DNA of 64,000 bases. It comes from Blautia sp. (GTDB lineage: Bacteria; Bacillota; Clostridia; Lachnospirales; Lachnospiraceae). Under the pieces are notes generated by a model. That model made no database searches, was not told where the DNA came from, and was given only the letters and a program-made list of their open reading frames with translations. Positions 43,293-52,354 of this stretch are shown here, one piece after another (within the stretch, counting starts at the first letter, position 1; the number at the start of each line of letters is the position of its first letter). Where the stretch lies: positions 1-64,000 of the forward strand of contig JALEJS010000005.1 of NCBI GenBank assembly GCA_022769545.1, written 5' to 3'. A program made the position numbers and the translations under genes.

Positions 43293-45422
43293 TTGAGACT
43301 ATATAAAAAGAAATATACGCCGGAGGAGCCGGTATCGGTCACCCCGATGGGAAAAATCAAGGGATATCCGGTCCGTCCGGGCATGTTCGACAAAAACGGT
43401 GCCACAGTACTTCCGGTCGGCGTAAATTTTACCATACACACCCATCACGGAACCAGCTGTGAGCTGCTTTTGTTTCACCGGGGAGAGCAGGAGCCTTTTG
43501 TGGTGCTGCCGTTTCCGGAAACGTATAAAATCGGAGACGTATATTCCATGATCGTGTTCGGCCTGAAAATCAAGAATCTGGAGTACGCGTATCGGGTGGA
43601 CGGGCCTTATAATCCGAAAAAGGGCATGATCTATAACAAAAACAAGATCCTGCTGGATCCCTATGCCAAGGCAGTGGCCGGGCAGCGGATCTGGGGAGAG
43701 ACACAGAAAGGTCCTTACCGCGCAAGGATCGTGGAAGATACCTTTGACTGGGGAAATTCGCACCAGTCGACCAAAAAGATGAGTGATCTGGTCATCTATG
43801 AGCTGCATGTAAGAGGCTTCACCCAGCACGAATCCTCCGGTGTGACGAATCGGGGAACATTTCGGGGCCTGCAGGAGAAAATTCCTTATCTGAAGGAGCT
43901 GGGAATCAATGCAGTGGAGCTGATGCCGATATTCGAGTTCGATGAGACGATGGGAATCCGCGAGCACAATGGGAAGAAGCTCTGCGATTACTGGGGATAC
44001 AATACCGTCAGCTTCTTTGCGCCAAACACCAGCTACAACGCCACAGACGAGTATAATCAGGAGGGAAAAGAACTGAAAAGCCTGATCCGGGAGCTTCATG
44101 ACAACGGCATTGAGGTGATCCTGGATGTGGTGTTTAATCACACGGCAGAGGGAAATGAGCAGGGTCCCACCTTCAGCTTCAAAGGGCTGGATAATAAAAT
44201 CTATTATCTGCTTACGCCCGACGGACATTATTATAATTTCAGCGGCTGCGGAAACACACTGAACTGCAATCATCCCATTGTGCAGCAGATGATTCTGGAA
44301 TGTCTGCGCTACTGGACCATCAACTACCGCATCGACGGATTCCGCTTTGACCTGGCAAGCATTCTGGGAAGAAATGAGGACGGTTCCCCGATGAACAACC
44401 CGCCGCTTCTTCGGACGCTGGCATACGATCCGGTCCTCAGCAATGTGAAACTGATCGCGGAGGCATGGGATGCCGGCGGAATGTATCAGGTTGGAAAATT
44501 TCCTGCCAGCAAGCGCTGGGCAGAGTGGAACGGAAGATACCGTGATGTGATCCGCGGATATCTGAAGGGAGAAAACTGGGAGGCCTGGGCGGCAGCCTGG
44601 AGCATCTGCGGCTCCGGTGACCTGTACGGCGGCTTTGATGTGGAATATAAAGGGGATTATGCAGGCTATGATTCCTGCATCAATTTCCTGACCTGTCATG
44701 ACGGGTTTACATTGTATGATCTGTATTCCTATAACGAAAAGCACAATGAAGAAAATGGCTGGAACAACACAGACGGTGCCAACGACAACCGCAGCTGGAA
44801 CTGCGGTGCCGAAGGGGATACCGATGATCCGCAGGTTCTTGCGCTGCGTTTCCGTATGATGCGGAATGCGGCGGCAGTGCTTTTCTGTAGCAGAGGAACG
44901 CCCATGTTTCTGGCCGGAGATGAATTCGGGAATACTCAGTTTGGAAATAACAACAGCTATTGCCAGGACAATGAGATTTCCTGGCTGAACTGGGGCCTTC
45001 TGGAGAAAAACAGGGAACTGTTCGAGTTCTTTCAATATATGATCGCATTCCGGCATGCCCATCCGGCCATCCGCCGGCATCTTCCGCAGGCTGTCTGCGG
45101 GATGGAACCGATGAGCAGTCACGATGTGGACGGGGAAAACACGAAGCTGCCCCCGGATACCCGTACCTTTGCGGTGAGCTTTGCCGGCTATGATGTCCAA
45201 AAAGGCAGGGATGATGTGGTTTATATTGCGCTGAACACCTACTGGGAGAATGTAAAAATCACCCTCCCGTATGTACCGAACGGTGCGTGGTACCTCAGCG
45301 TCAATACCTACGGGGATGAAAACGGGACTTACTGTTACCGGGAAGGTGAGGAAATCCGTATTTATCAGGAGTTTGTGATGATGCCGCGGTCGGTGGCGGT
45401 ATTTATCCGAAAGAATTTTTAG
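43293..45422 (+). CDS. glgX: glycogen debranching enzyme (GlgX/isoamylase type, GH13)
   Basis: A 709-aa protein; TTG 43293 lies 9 bases after GAGAGG, better placed than GTG 43284. Residues about 25-130 form a CBM48-like domain (GVNFTIHTHHGTSCELLLF, YAYRVDGPYNP); the GH13 barrel has LDVVFNHTAEG, YRIDGFRFDLAS (nucleophile Asp), LIAEAWDAGG (acid/base Glu) and NFLTCHDGFTLYDL (stabilising Asp). Hydrolyses alpha-1,6 branches of glycogen or limit dextrins. 10 bases before trmO. Confidence 0.88.
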   Translation: MRLYKKKYTPEEPVSVTPMGKIKGYPVRPGMFDKNGATVLPVGVNFTIHTHHGTSCELLLFHRGEQEPFVVLPFPETYKIGDVYSMIVFGLKIKNLEYAYRVDGPYNPKKGMIYNKNKILLDPYAKAVAGQRIWGETQKGPYRARIVEDTFDWGNSHQSTKKMSDLVIYELHVRGFTQHESSGVTNRGTFRGLQEKIPYLKELGINAVELMPIFEFDETMGIREHNGKKLCDYWGYNTVSFFAPNTSYNATDEYNQEGKELKSLIRELHDNGIEVILDVVFNHTAEGNEQGPTFSFKGLDNKIYYLLTPDGHYYNFSGCGNTLNCNHPIVQQMILECLRYWTINYRIDGFRFDLASILGRNEDGSPMNNPPLLRTLAYDPVLSNVKLIAEAWDAGGMYQVGKFPASKRWAEWNGRYRDVIRGYLKGENWEAWAAAWSICGSGDLYGGFDVEYKGDYAGYDSCINFLTCHDGFTLYDLYSYNEKHNEENGWNNTDGANDNRSWNCGAEGDTDDPQVLALRFRMMRNAAAVLFCSRGTPMFLAGDEFGNTQFGNNNSYCQDNEISWLNWGLLEKNRELFEFFQYMIAFRHAHPAIRRHLPQAVCGMEPMSSHDVDGENTKLPPDTRTFAVSFAGYDVQKGRDDVVYIALNTYWENVKITLPYVPNGAWYLSVNTYGDENGTYCYREGEEIRIYQEFVMMPRSVAVFIRKNF

Positions 45423-45432
45423 CGGAGGAAAC

Positions 45433-46131
45433 ATGAAAATAATCGCACATATCAGGACCGATTTCCCGACGAAGTTCGGGATTCCCAGGCAGAGCGGTTG
45501 TGTGGAAAGCCTGCGCGGCAGGATCATCATGGAGCCGGAGTACCGCCAGCCGGAGGCGTTTCGGGGTCTGGAGGATTTTTCGCACATCTGGCTTCTGTGG
45601 GAATTTTCGGAAGCGATCCGCAGTGACTGGTCGCCGACGGTGCGGCCACCCAGGCTGGGGGGGAATGTCCGGAAAGGGGTGTTTGCCACCCGTTCGCCGT
45701 TCCGCCCCAATCCGCTGGGGCTGTCCTGCGTGAAACTGGAGAAAATAGAATTTGACAAAAAGCTGGGGCCGGTGCTGTACGTAACAGGAGCAGATCTGAT
45801 GGACCGCACGCCCATTTACGACATCAAGCCGTACCTGCCGGAATTTGACAGCCATCCGTCGGCGCTGGGAGGATTCACGGCGCAGATAAACAAAAAGGCG
45901 CTGGAGGTGGCTATTCCGGAGGAGCTGCTTTTGAAGCTGCCGGAGGAGCTGCGGCAGCCGCTGCGGGAGGTGCTGGCTCATGATCCAAGGCCCGGGTATC
46001 AGGAGGATCCTCACAGAATTTACGGCATGCCGTTCGGCGGCTTTGATGTCCGTTTTTGGGTGGCAGAGGGAATTCTGAGGGTTTGCCGGGTAGAGGAATA
46101 CAAACCCTTCTCCGAAAAAGAAGAAGATTAA
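45433..46131 (+). CDS. trmO: tRNA m6t6A37 methyltransferase TrmO (YaeB/TsaA)
   Basis: A 232-aa protein. Starts IAHIRTDFPTKFGIPRQSG; core FRGLEDFSHIWLLWEF, RPPRLGGN, GVFATRSPFRPNPLGLS (SAM-binding TrmO signature), GADLMDRTPIYDIKPYLP; the C-terminal part holds the DPRPGYQEDPHRIYGM segment. Methylates t6A37 in tRNA-Thr. 10 bases after glgX, possibly co-transcribed; followed by a terminator. Confidence 0.92.
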   Translation: MKIIAHIRTDFPTKFGIPRQSGCVESLRGRIIMEPEYRQPEAFRGLEDFSHIWLLWEFSEAIRSDWSPTVRPPRLGGNVRKGVFATRSPFRPNPLGLSCVKLEKIEFDKKLGPVLYVTGADLMDRTPIYDIKPYLPEFDSHPSALGGFTAQINKKALEVAIPEELLLKLPEELRQPLREVLAHDPRPGYQEDPHRIYGMPFGGFDVRFWVAEGILRVCRVEEYKPFSEKEED

Positions 46132-46140
46132 TGTTTGGCG

Positions 46141-46201
46141 AAAGTGCACAAAAAATCTATGATTTTTTTGATGAATATCATGGTTTTTGTGCGCTTTTAT
46201 T
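46141..46201 (+). terminator. terminator after trmO
   Basis: AAAGTGCACAAAAA pairs with TTTTTGTGCGCTTT (one mismatch), then T-rich sequence. Confidence 0.65.
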
Positions 46202-46228
46202 GTTTTTCAGAGATGCGAATGCTATAGT
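46200..46228 (+). promoter_or_regulatory. promoter of the YesM/YesN-type two-component operon
   Basis: TTGTTT (46200-46205) and TATAGT (46223-46228) are separated by 17 bases; ATG 46260 follows. Confidence 0.5.
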
Positions 46229-46259
46229 GTAGGGGAAGAAATCGTTATGCAGTGACAGA

Positions 46260-48122
46260 ATGGGGAAGAAAATGGTTTTCAGAAAAATTGTGAATCATGT
46301 AAAAAGTCATATGTCTTACAGCTTTATCGGAACAGGCATCGCGCTGTTTCTTTTTGCAGTTTTTTTCTTCCAGAGTTATCTGCAAAATGAATATATGCAG
46401 TATCTGCTGGCGGAAACCAGCAAGACAGAAAGTGCGGTGCTGGATGCTTCGGCAAACAATTTCAACAGTATGCTGCGGGATGCGCTGCTGATGGGGGCGG
46501 ATGCGGTGATGGATTCGGAACTGTATACGCTGGTGGAGAATGTGATCGAAAGCGAAGGCGCACTCAGAGATACCATGCGTCTGGACATAAAACTGAATAA
46601 TATTACACATTACAACAGTGACATTGCGGCGACGACCGTGGTGACAGAAGACGGTCTGCTGTGCGAGTATGGCAGATACTGGAACAACAGCGGTTATCAT
46701 GAACTCTGGCGGGGAGATAATCTGGAGGTTCTGACCAGACTGTATGAAGAGGTGATGGAGCTGACGCAGATCCGTTCAGCCGCCAGCTATGCGGTGAGTA
46801 CAGCACCGCTCACACATGAGGATTTTCCGCAGATGCTTCTGTATCATATCGCGTATCCGCTGGTGGGAAGCCGTGCGGACAAAACCGCCAGCTGCGCAGT
46901 GGTGGTATTTTCCATGCGTCTGGACCGGATCATACAGTCCAGTGCGCTTTCAAACGCCGAACAGGGTGATTACATCAGTGAATATATTACAGACGGGGAT
47001 GGAACGGTGCTGTACCACCGCAACAGCGAGCTGCAGGGAGAGAATGAGAGGCATCTCAACACCGAGTCCATTGAGGAACTGGAAAAATCGCTGGATTATA
47101 TGGGGTGGACCATCCATATTGACATTGATACCAACCGTATGCGCAAAACCGTACAGAATATGTTTGGCGAGGGAGTGGTTGTCTATCTCGTGCTCCTGCT
47201 GTTCTGCATTGTGATCTGGAATGTTCTGCTCTGGAGAATCCTGCAGCCTGTGGGAGATATCGGAAGGGCCATGCGGGAGATCCGCCATGGCGAATTCGGA
47301 GGAGAAATCAAAATCAGGGGTACGCATGAGCTGTGGCAGCTGGCACACCAGTACAACCGAACGGTTCGTGCCCTTGAGGTGCAAAGGGAGGAGACGAAAC
47401 GGGAGTTTGAGGAGAAAACCCTCACGCTGCAGCGCTGCAATGAGGCGGAAAAGGAGGCGCTGGAATCGCAGATCAATGCGCATTTTCTGTGCAACACACT
47501 GGGAGCAATCAATTACAGCGCCATCGAAAACGGGGACACGGAAGTGTCTGTTCTTCTGAAAAATCTTTCCGGAATTTTGTATTATACGTTTTCCAAAGAG
47601 ACAAAGATGGTTACGCTGGGAGAGGAGATCGACTGGGTCTGCCAGTATCTGTACCTGCAGAAATTCCGTCTGATGGACGTGTTTGACTATGAAATCAGCT
47701 TTCCGGAGGAATACAACGAATGGCCATGCTGCAAGCTGTTTCTGCAGCCCTTTGTGGAGAATTCCATCCTGCACGGGTTCGAAGGATGGGAGAGAGGCGG
47801 AAAAATCGTGATCGCGGGAAAAGAGTCCGGCGGGCGGCTGATGATGACGGTGGAGGATAATGGCTGCGGAATGGAAAAGGATGTCAGTGATGCGATCGAG
47901 CGGATTCTTTCAGGAAATGCCGAAATCGAGAGAAACCACATCGGCATCGGGATCCAGAACGTACTGGCGAGATTGCGGATGTATTATGGACCGGAGATGG
48001 AAGTGAAGCTGGAAACGGCACCCGGTAAGGGTACAAAATTTATTATGTGGCTGCCGATTCCTGCAGACATTCTGGAAGAGAGTGCGGATTTTGGCACGGA
48101 AGATACATTTGAAAATATCTGA
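46260..48122 (+). CDS. sensor histidine kinase (YesM type)
   Basis: A 620-aa protein (ATG 46260; ATG 46272 also possible). N-terminal helix at about 18-38, an extracellular sensor region of about 260 residues, a second helix (VVVYLVLLLFCIVIWNVLLW), a HAMP-like linker, a coiled coil, and a His_kinase domain. The phospho-acceptor region reads INAHFLCNTLG (His408) where the family normally has INPHFLYNTL. HATPase: LFLQPFVENSILHGF, VEDNGCGM. Senses a sugar outside the cell and controls the adjacent YesN-like regulator, with the glycan-use genes downstream as likely targets. Confidence 0.88.
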   Translation: MGKKMVFRKIVNHVKSHMSYSFIGTGIALFLFAVFFFQSYLQNEYMQYLLAETSKTESAVLDASANNFNSMLRDALLMGADAVMDSELYTLVENVIESEGALRDTMRLDIKLNNITHYNSDIAATTVVTEDGLLCEYGRYWNNSGYHELWRGDNLEVLTRLYEEVMELTQIRSAASYAVSTAPLTHEDFPQMLLYHIAYPLVGSRADKTASCAVVVFSMRLDRIIQSSALSNAEQGDYISEYITDGDGTVLYHRNSELQGENERHLNTESIEELEKSLDYMGWTIHIDIDTNRMRKTVQNMFGEGVVVYLVLLLFCIVIWNVLLWRILQPVGDIGRAMREIRHGEFGGEIKIRGTHELWQLAHQYNRTVRALEVQREETKREFEEKTLTLQRCNEAEKEALESQINAHFLCNTLGAINYSAIENGDTEVSVLLKNLSGILYYTFSKETKMVTLGEEIDWVCQYLYLQKFRLMDVFDYEISFPEEYNEWPCCKLFLQPFVENSILHGFEGWERGGKIVIAGKESGGRLMMTVEDNGCGMEKDVSDAIERILSGNAEIERNHIGIGIQNVLARLRMYYGPEMEVKLETAPGKGTKFIMWLPIPADILEESADFGTEDTFENI

Positions 48123-48138
48123 GACGGGAGGTTTTAGC

Positions 48139-48888
48139 TTGAAAATTATTATTGTGGAGAATGAGCAGAGAGCCAGACAGGGGATATGCAGACTGATCGA
48201 GAGTATTCCGGGCGATTATGAGGTGACGGCACAGGCCTCAAATGGAGAGACGGCACTGGAACTGATTCAGCAGCTGAACCCGGATGTGGTATTTACGGAT
48301 ATCAAAATGCCGTATATGGATGGAATTACTCTGATCCAGGAGGCGCGTGCCAGAAATCTGACGGCAGAATTCGTGGTGATCAGTGCGTATGCCGATTTTC
48401 AGATGGCACAGCAGTGCATCTCTCTGGATGTGACAGAATATCTTCTGAAGCCCCTGACCAAAAATGAGATGGAAAATGTTCTGACACGGCTTTCGGCCAG
48501 AATGAAGGGTGAGAGAGTTTATCTGAAAAAGGAACAGAAAGACGATCATCTGCGCAGCCGGTATCCGGATGCACACCCCATGGTCCTTCGTGCGCTGGAT
48601 ATGATCGAAAAAGATTACGACAAGAAAATCACACAGACCGATCTGGCAGAGAAGCTGGGAATCAGTCCGCAGTATTTCAGCTATATTTTTTCCAGACATG
48701 TGGGAGAGGGCTTCGCCACATTCCTGAAAAAATACAGAATCAGTCAGGCGCAGAGGCTGCTCCGGGAAAGTGATGCGGACAAAAATCAGATCGCTTATAT
48801 GGTGGGATTTTCCGATGTCAAATATTTTCACAAGGTATTTCGTGAGGTGACAGGAAAAAACCTGTCCGAATATCTTCATGAACAGTAA
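48139..48888 (+). CDS. response regulator with AraC-type DNA-binding domain (YesN type)
   Basis: A 249-aa protein. TTG 48139 follows GGGAGG (48126-48131); the longer reading lies inside the kinase gene. The receiver has VENEQ, phospho-acceptor Asp54 in VVFTDIKMPYMDG, and VISAYADF. The C-terminal AraC helix-turn-helix runs from about residue 155 (ALDMIEKDYDKKITQTDLAEKLGIS) to YFHKVFREVTGKNLSEYL. Partner of the preceding kinase; likely activates the promoter at 49023-49051. Confidence 0.92.
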   Translation: MKIIIVENEQRARQGICRLIESIPGDYEVTAQASNGETALELIQQLNPDVVFTDIKMPYMDGITLIQEARARNLTAEFVVISAYADFQMAQQCISLDVTEYLLKPLTKNEMENVLTRLSARMKGERVYLKKEQKDDHLRSRYPDAHPMVLRALDMIEKDYDKKITQTDLAEKLGISPQYFSYIFSRHVGEGFATFLKKYRISQAQRLLRESDADKNQIAYMVGFSDVKYFHKVFREVTGKNLSEYLHEQ

Positions 48889-48914
48889 ATGGCATATAAA
48901 ATGACGATAAAGTG

Positions 48915-48952
48915 CGTGAATTTGCATAAATTATTATGCGAATTCACGTTTT
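48915..48952 (+). terminator. dyad/terminator after the YesN-type gene
   Basis: CGTGAATTTGCATAA (48915-48929) pairs with TTATGCGAATTCACG (48934-48948) with one mismatch, followed by TTTT. The dyad could also be a binding site for the regulator encoded just upstream. Confidence 0.6.
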
Positions 48953-49022
48953 CTATATTAAAATCAAACGAAAATATTAAAAAAATGTACTAAAATTCTC
49001 CTTAAAATATTAAAAACCTCAG

Positions 49023-49051
49023 TGGACTGAACAAAAAAGCAAGAGTATAAT
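49023..49051 (+). promoter_or_regulatory. promoter of the CUT1/GH31/GH127 operon
   Basis: TGGACT (49023-49028) and TATAAT (49046-49051) are separated by 17 bases. The -35 departs from TTGACA, as expected for an activated promoter. The leader is about 115 bases. Confidence 0.7.
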
Positions 49052-49129
49052 AAAACTATCAATTAAGGCACGTGCTTTAAAAATGTCAGACAATTTGTGT
49101 TCGCGCGGCAAAAACTGACAACCAGGAAA

Positions 49130-49150
49130 CGGATTCCGGATGGGAATCCG
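49130..49150 (+). promoter_or_regulatory. hairpin in the leader of the sugar-binding protein gene
   Basis: CGGATTC (49130-49136) pairs with GAATCCG (49144-49150). The loop repeats CGGATG, and the same motif recurs after the right arm. It ends just before AAAAGGAGGA, so it could affect translation. Confidence 0.45.
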
Positions 49151-49173
49151 GATGCAAGAAAAGGAGGACGAAA

Positions 49174-50427
49174 ATGAAAAAACAGTTAACACTGGCAATC
49201 GCTGCTGTTGCAGCAAGCGTATCTTTCTCTGCGATCGCAGTACAGGCAGAGCCGACAGAAATCGAACTCTGGCATTATTTCGATGCGTCTGCAGATGCAA
49301 AGGCAATCGTAGACTGGGTAGACGAATACAATACTCTTCAGGATGACATCCATATTACAGCTACCTATGTATCCCGTGACGAGTTGATGAACCAGTATAC
49401 AGTAGGTGCTCTTTCTGGTGAACTTCCGGATATCGGTATGGTGGACTCTCCGGATATGGCTTCTTACATTTCTCTCGGTGTTTTCGAAGACATCACAGAC
49501 GAATTAGAGGCATGGGGAGAACTGGGTAACTTCTATGAAGGACCGCTCAGCTCCTGTATGGATCCGGACGGAAGAATTTACGGTCTTCCTCAGAATTCCA
49601 ACTGTCTGGCTCTTGCATGCAACCTGGATGCACTTGAGGCAGCCGGATATGATCATATGCCGACAAGCCTGGCAGAACTTCAGGAAATGGCAGCAGCTAC
49701 CACAGATCCTGATACACAGACCTACGGTTTTGCAATGTGCTGTATCTCCACAGAAGAGGGAACCTTCCAGATCCTTCCGTGGCTGCGCGGTACACAGGAC
49801 GGTGCAGAGCGCGTGAACGTTGACAACCTGACAGCAGATTCTGCAGTGAAAGGTCTGACCGCTCTCTCCGACATGATCAACAATGGCTACATGAGCAAAG
49901 AATGTATCAACTGGACACAGGCTGACGCGTTCAATCAGTTCGCAGCAGGAAAGGCTGCTATGGCTGAGGTTGGTACATGGCATCTGGCACAGACAGACGC
50001 GATTGCCGGATTCAATTACGGATTCTGCCTGCTTCCGACTGGTGATGAAGGAACATCCAGCTCCACAATCGGCGGTGAAAACTTTGGTGTATGCTCCGGT
50101 GCAGAAAACAAAGAAGCATGTGTGGCATTCCTTGAGTGGCTGTGCTCTCAGGAAAAAGAAGGCGAATGGGGCGTAGTAGCCGGCAAGATCCCGACCCGTT
50201 CCGATTCCACATCCGAATACGACTATGAGCAGGAAGGCTTTGCTGTCTTCACAGATGAAATGAATTATGCCGATGCACGTGGACCGCACGCTGAATGGCC
50301 AAGCATTTCCGAAGCAATCTACAGTGCTACACAGTCTGTATTTGTAGACGGTGTTGCTCCTGCAGATGCTATGGCAGCTGCAATGGAAAAAATTTCCCCG
50401 ATCGTTGAGGAGACTCCTCTTCCATAA
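49174..50427 (+). CDS. CUT1 extracellular sugar-binding protein (family 1)
   Basis: A 417-aa exported protein. The signal peptide of about 25 residues ends AVQA-E with no lipobox. Mature start EIELWHYFDASADAKAIVDW, then GELPDIGMVDSPDMASYISLGVF, PQNSNCLALACNLDALEAAGY, AGKAAMAEVGTWHLAQT, PTGDEGTSSSTIGGENFGV. Family-1 binding proteins capture oligosaccharides for MalF/MalG-type permeases, which follow. A strong hairpin separates it from them. Confidence 0.92.
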   Translation: MKKQLTLAIAAVAASVSFSAIAVQAEPTEIELWHYFDASADAKAIVDWVDEYNTLQDDIHITATYVSRDELMNQYTVGALSGELPDIGMVDSPDMASYISLGVFEDITDELEAWGELGNFYEGPLSSCMDPDGRIYGLPQNSNCLALACNLDALEAAGYDHMPTSLAELQEMAAATTDPDTQTYGFAMCCISTEEGTFQILPWLRGTQDGAERVNVDNLTADSAVKGLTALSDMINNGYMSKECINWTQADAFNQFAAGKAAMAEVGTWHLAQTDAIAGFNYGFCLLPTGDEGTSSSTIGGENFGVCSGAENKEACVAFLEWLCSQEKEGEWGVVAGKIPTRSDSTSEYDYEQEGFAVFTDEMNYADARGPHAEWPSISEAIYSATQSVFVDGVAPADAMAAAMEKISPIVEETPLP

Positions 50428-50491
50428 GTCGGACGGCGCAATGCCGGATGGTATTTCGGGTATTTCATACAGTGATTTCTGAAACTGAATT

Positions 50492-50534
50492 CCACGTTTC
50501 CGGCAGCCATGCTGCCGGAGAACGTGGATTTTTT
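50492..50534 (+). terminator. intercistronic terminator between binding-protein and permease genes
   Basis: CCACGTTTCCGGCAGC pairs with GCTGCCGGAGAACGTGG around CAT, with a T run to 50534. Probably a partial terminator giving excess binding protein. Confidence 0.85.
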
Positions 50535-50607
50535 AAAAGTCACTAAACGGAAATGTCTGCTCGCGCAGACATTATCAATCATAAAAGGAAAGAGAGGCGA
50601 TTCGCTT

Positions 50608-51495
50608 ATGAAAACAAAAAAGGCCAGCTCCAGGCGAGAGAATGACGGATATCTGTTTATTCTTCCGGCATTCATTTATATGCTGGTAGTTCTGGGCTAT
50701 CCTCTGGTATACAACCTGGTCCTCAGCTTTAAAAATGTGGATGTGAAAAACCTTACAAAAGGCGGATCCGTGTTTATTGGTTTTGAAAATTATATCAACC
50801 TCTTCCATGACAGCACGTTCCTGCTGGTTCTGAGAAACACGTTTATTTTTACGATTACGTGTCTGGTGTTCCAGTTTACGATCGGTTTTGCATTTGCCAT
50901 GTTCTTTAATCAGAAATTCAAGCTCTCCGGTCCGATCCGGGGTATGATTCTGGTCAGCTACATGATGCCGATGTCGGTTACCGGTCTTCTGGGTAAAAAT
51001 ATTTTCTCCAATGCCGGTCTGATCAATGACCTGCTTTCCAAAATCGGTATTTCCGGACCGGAATGGCTGGTTACCGGTTCGACGGCATTGATTGCCGTGA
51101 TTATTATGAACTGCTGGGTAGGTATTCCATTCAATATGCTGCTTCTGATGTCCGGTCTGACCAGTATTTCCCAGGATGTATACGAAAGTGCATCCATCGA
51201 CGGTGCAAACTGGGGACAGAAGTTTTTGCATATCACCCTGCCGCTGATGAAGGGCTCCATCATGGCAGTACTGATGCTGGGCTTCATTTATACCTTCCGT
51301 GCATTCGACCTTATGTATATCATGACCGCAGGTGGTCCTCTGAATGCGACCGATGTGCTGGGTACCTATTCCTATGTAAAATCCTTTACGCAGTTTAAGT
51401 TCTCGGAAGGTGCTGCAGTTGCCATGGTACTGTTTGCATGCCTCTTCGTGATCGGACTGTTTTATCTGAGACTGCTGGCAAAGGAGGATGATTAG
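50608..51495 (+). CDS. CUT1 sugar ABC transporter permease (MalF type)
   Basis: A 295-aa membrane protein; ATG 50608 is supported by GAGAGG upstream and by lying after the terminator. Six helices, starting GYLFILPAFIYMLVVLGYPLVYNL. The cytoplasmic EAA loop is around YESASIDGANWGQKFLHITLPLMKG. Pairs with the MalG-type permease that starts 2 bases after its stop. Confidence 0.92.
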   Translation: MKTKKASSRRENDGYLFILPAFIYMLVVLGYPLVYNLVLSFKNVDVKNLTKGGSVFIGFENYINLFHDSTFLLVLRNTFIFTITCLVFQFTIGFAFAMFFNQKFKLSGPIRGMILVSYMMPMSVTGLLGKNIFSNAGLINDLLSKIGISGPEWLVTGSTALIAVIIMNCWVGIPFNMLLLMSGLTSISQDVYESASIDGANWGQKFLHITLPLMKGSIMAVLMLGFIYTFRAFDLMYIMTAGGPLNATDVLGTYSYVKSFTQFKFSEGAAVAMVLFACLFVIGLFYLRLLAKEDD

Positions 51496-51496
51496 A

Positions 51497-52333
51497 ATGT
51501 TTAAGACAAAAGAAGGAAAAAAGGAACTGATCAATTCCATCATCGCAATCATTATCGCACTTATTTTTCTTTTTCCCATTTACTGGCTGATACAGATCTC
51601 TTTTAAATCAGATACAGAGACATTCGGAAAAATACTGACCTATTTTCCGCATGAGTTCACCGTGGATCCCTGGCTGGTGAACCTGACCGATACAACGTTC
51701 CTGTTATCGCTGAGAAACAGTTTTATCAATGGTTTCCTGACCATGGGTATCGCGCTGCTTCTTGGCGTTCCGGCAGCCTACGGAATGGGCCGGTTTAAAG
51801 TGCGCGGCTCACATGTCTTTTTGCTGACCTTCCTGGTGGCACAGATGCTTCCCGCATCTCTGACGCTGACTCCGATGTACCTGATTTTTAACAAGCTTCA
51901 TATCCTCGGAACACATTTTACTGCGCCGATCGCCATAGCGGCGGCGTCCATTCCGTTTGCGGTTGTCACGCTCCGGCCGTATTTCAAGAGTGTGCCGAAG
52001 GCGCTGGATGAAGCAGCCAGACTGGATGGATGCGGTGCTCTGAAATCATTTTTATTTGTCATGATTCCGGCAGTAAAAACCGGTATTATTACCATCGTTG
52101 TAATCTCCTTCCTCAATGGATGGAATGACCTGGTATATTCCATGACCTTTAACGTAAATGCAGAGATGCGTCCTCTGACAGCAAATATTTACAAATTCCA
52201 GAATGCGTATGGTACCAAATGGAACTGTATCATGGCGTATGGAACCATTCTGGTAATTCCGGTCGTTCTGCTCTTTATTTTCCTGCAGAAATATATTGTG
52301 GGCGGACTGGTGGCAGGTGCGGTAAAAGACTGA
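51497..52333 (+). CDS. CUT1 sugar ABC transporter permease (MalG type)
   Basis: A 278-aa membrane protein, ATG 51497 with AGGAGG 9 bases upstream. Six helices (IIAIIIALIFLFPIYWLIQISF first) and the EAA loop DEAARLDGCGALKSFLFVMIPAVKTG. No ATPase gene is in the operon; such systems usually use a shared MsmK/UgpC-type ATPase encoded elsewhere. Confidence 0.92.
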   Translation: MFKTKEGKKELINSIIAIIIALIFLFPIYWLIQISFKSDTETFGKILTYFPHEFTVDPWLVNLTDTTFLLSLRNSFINGFLTMGIALLLGVPAAYGMGRFKVRGSHVFLLTFLVAQMLPASLTLTPMYLIFNKLHILGTHFTAPIAIAAASIPFAVVTLRPYFKSVPKALDEAARLDGCGALKSFLFVMIPAVKTGIITIVVISFLNGWNDLVYSMTFNVNAEMRPLTANIYKFQNAYGTKWNCIMAYGTILVIPVVLLFIFLQKYIVGGLVAGAVKD

Positions 52334-52354
52334 TAAAAAAAGGAGACATTTGTT

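Noticed and set aside
43299-45815. Very long minus-strand ORF opposite the debranching enzyme and trmO
   Set aside because: The plus strand carries complete GH13 and TrmO motifs; the opposite frame has no domain and no ribosome site, so it is a composition shadow.
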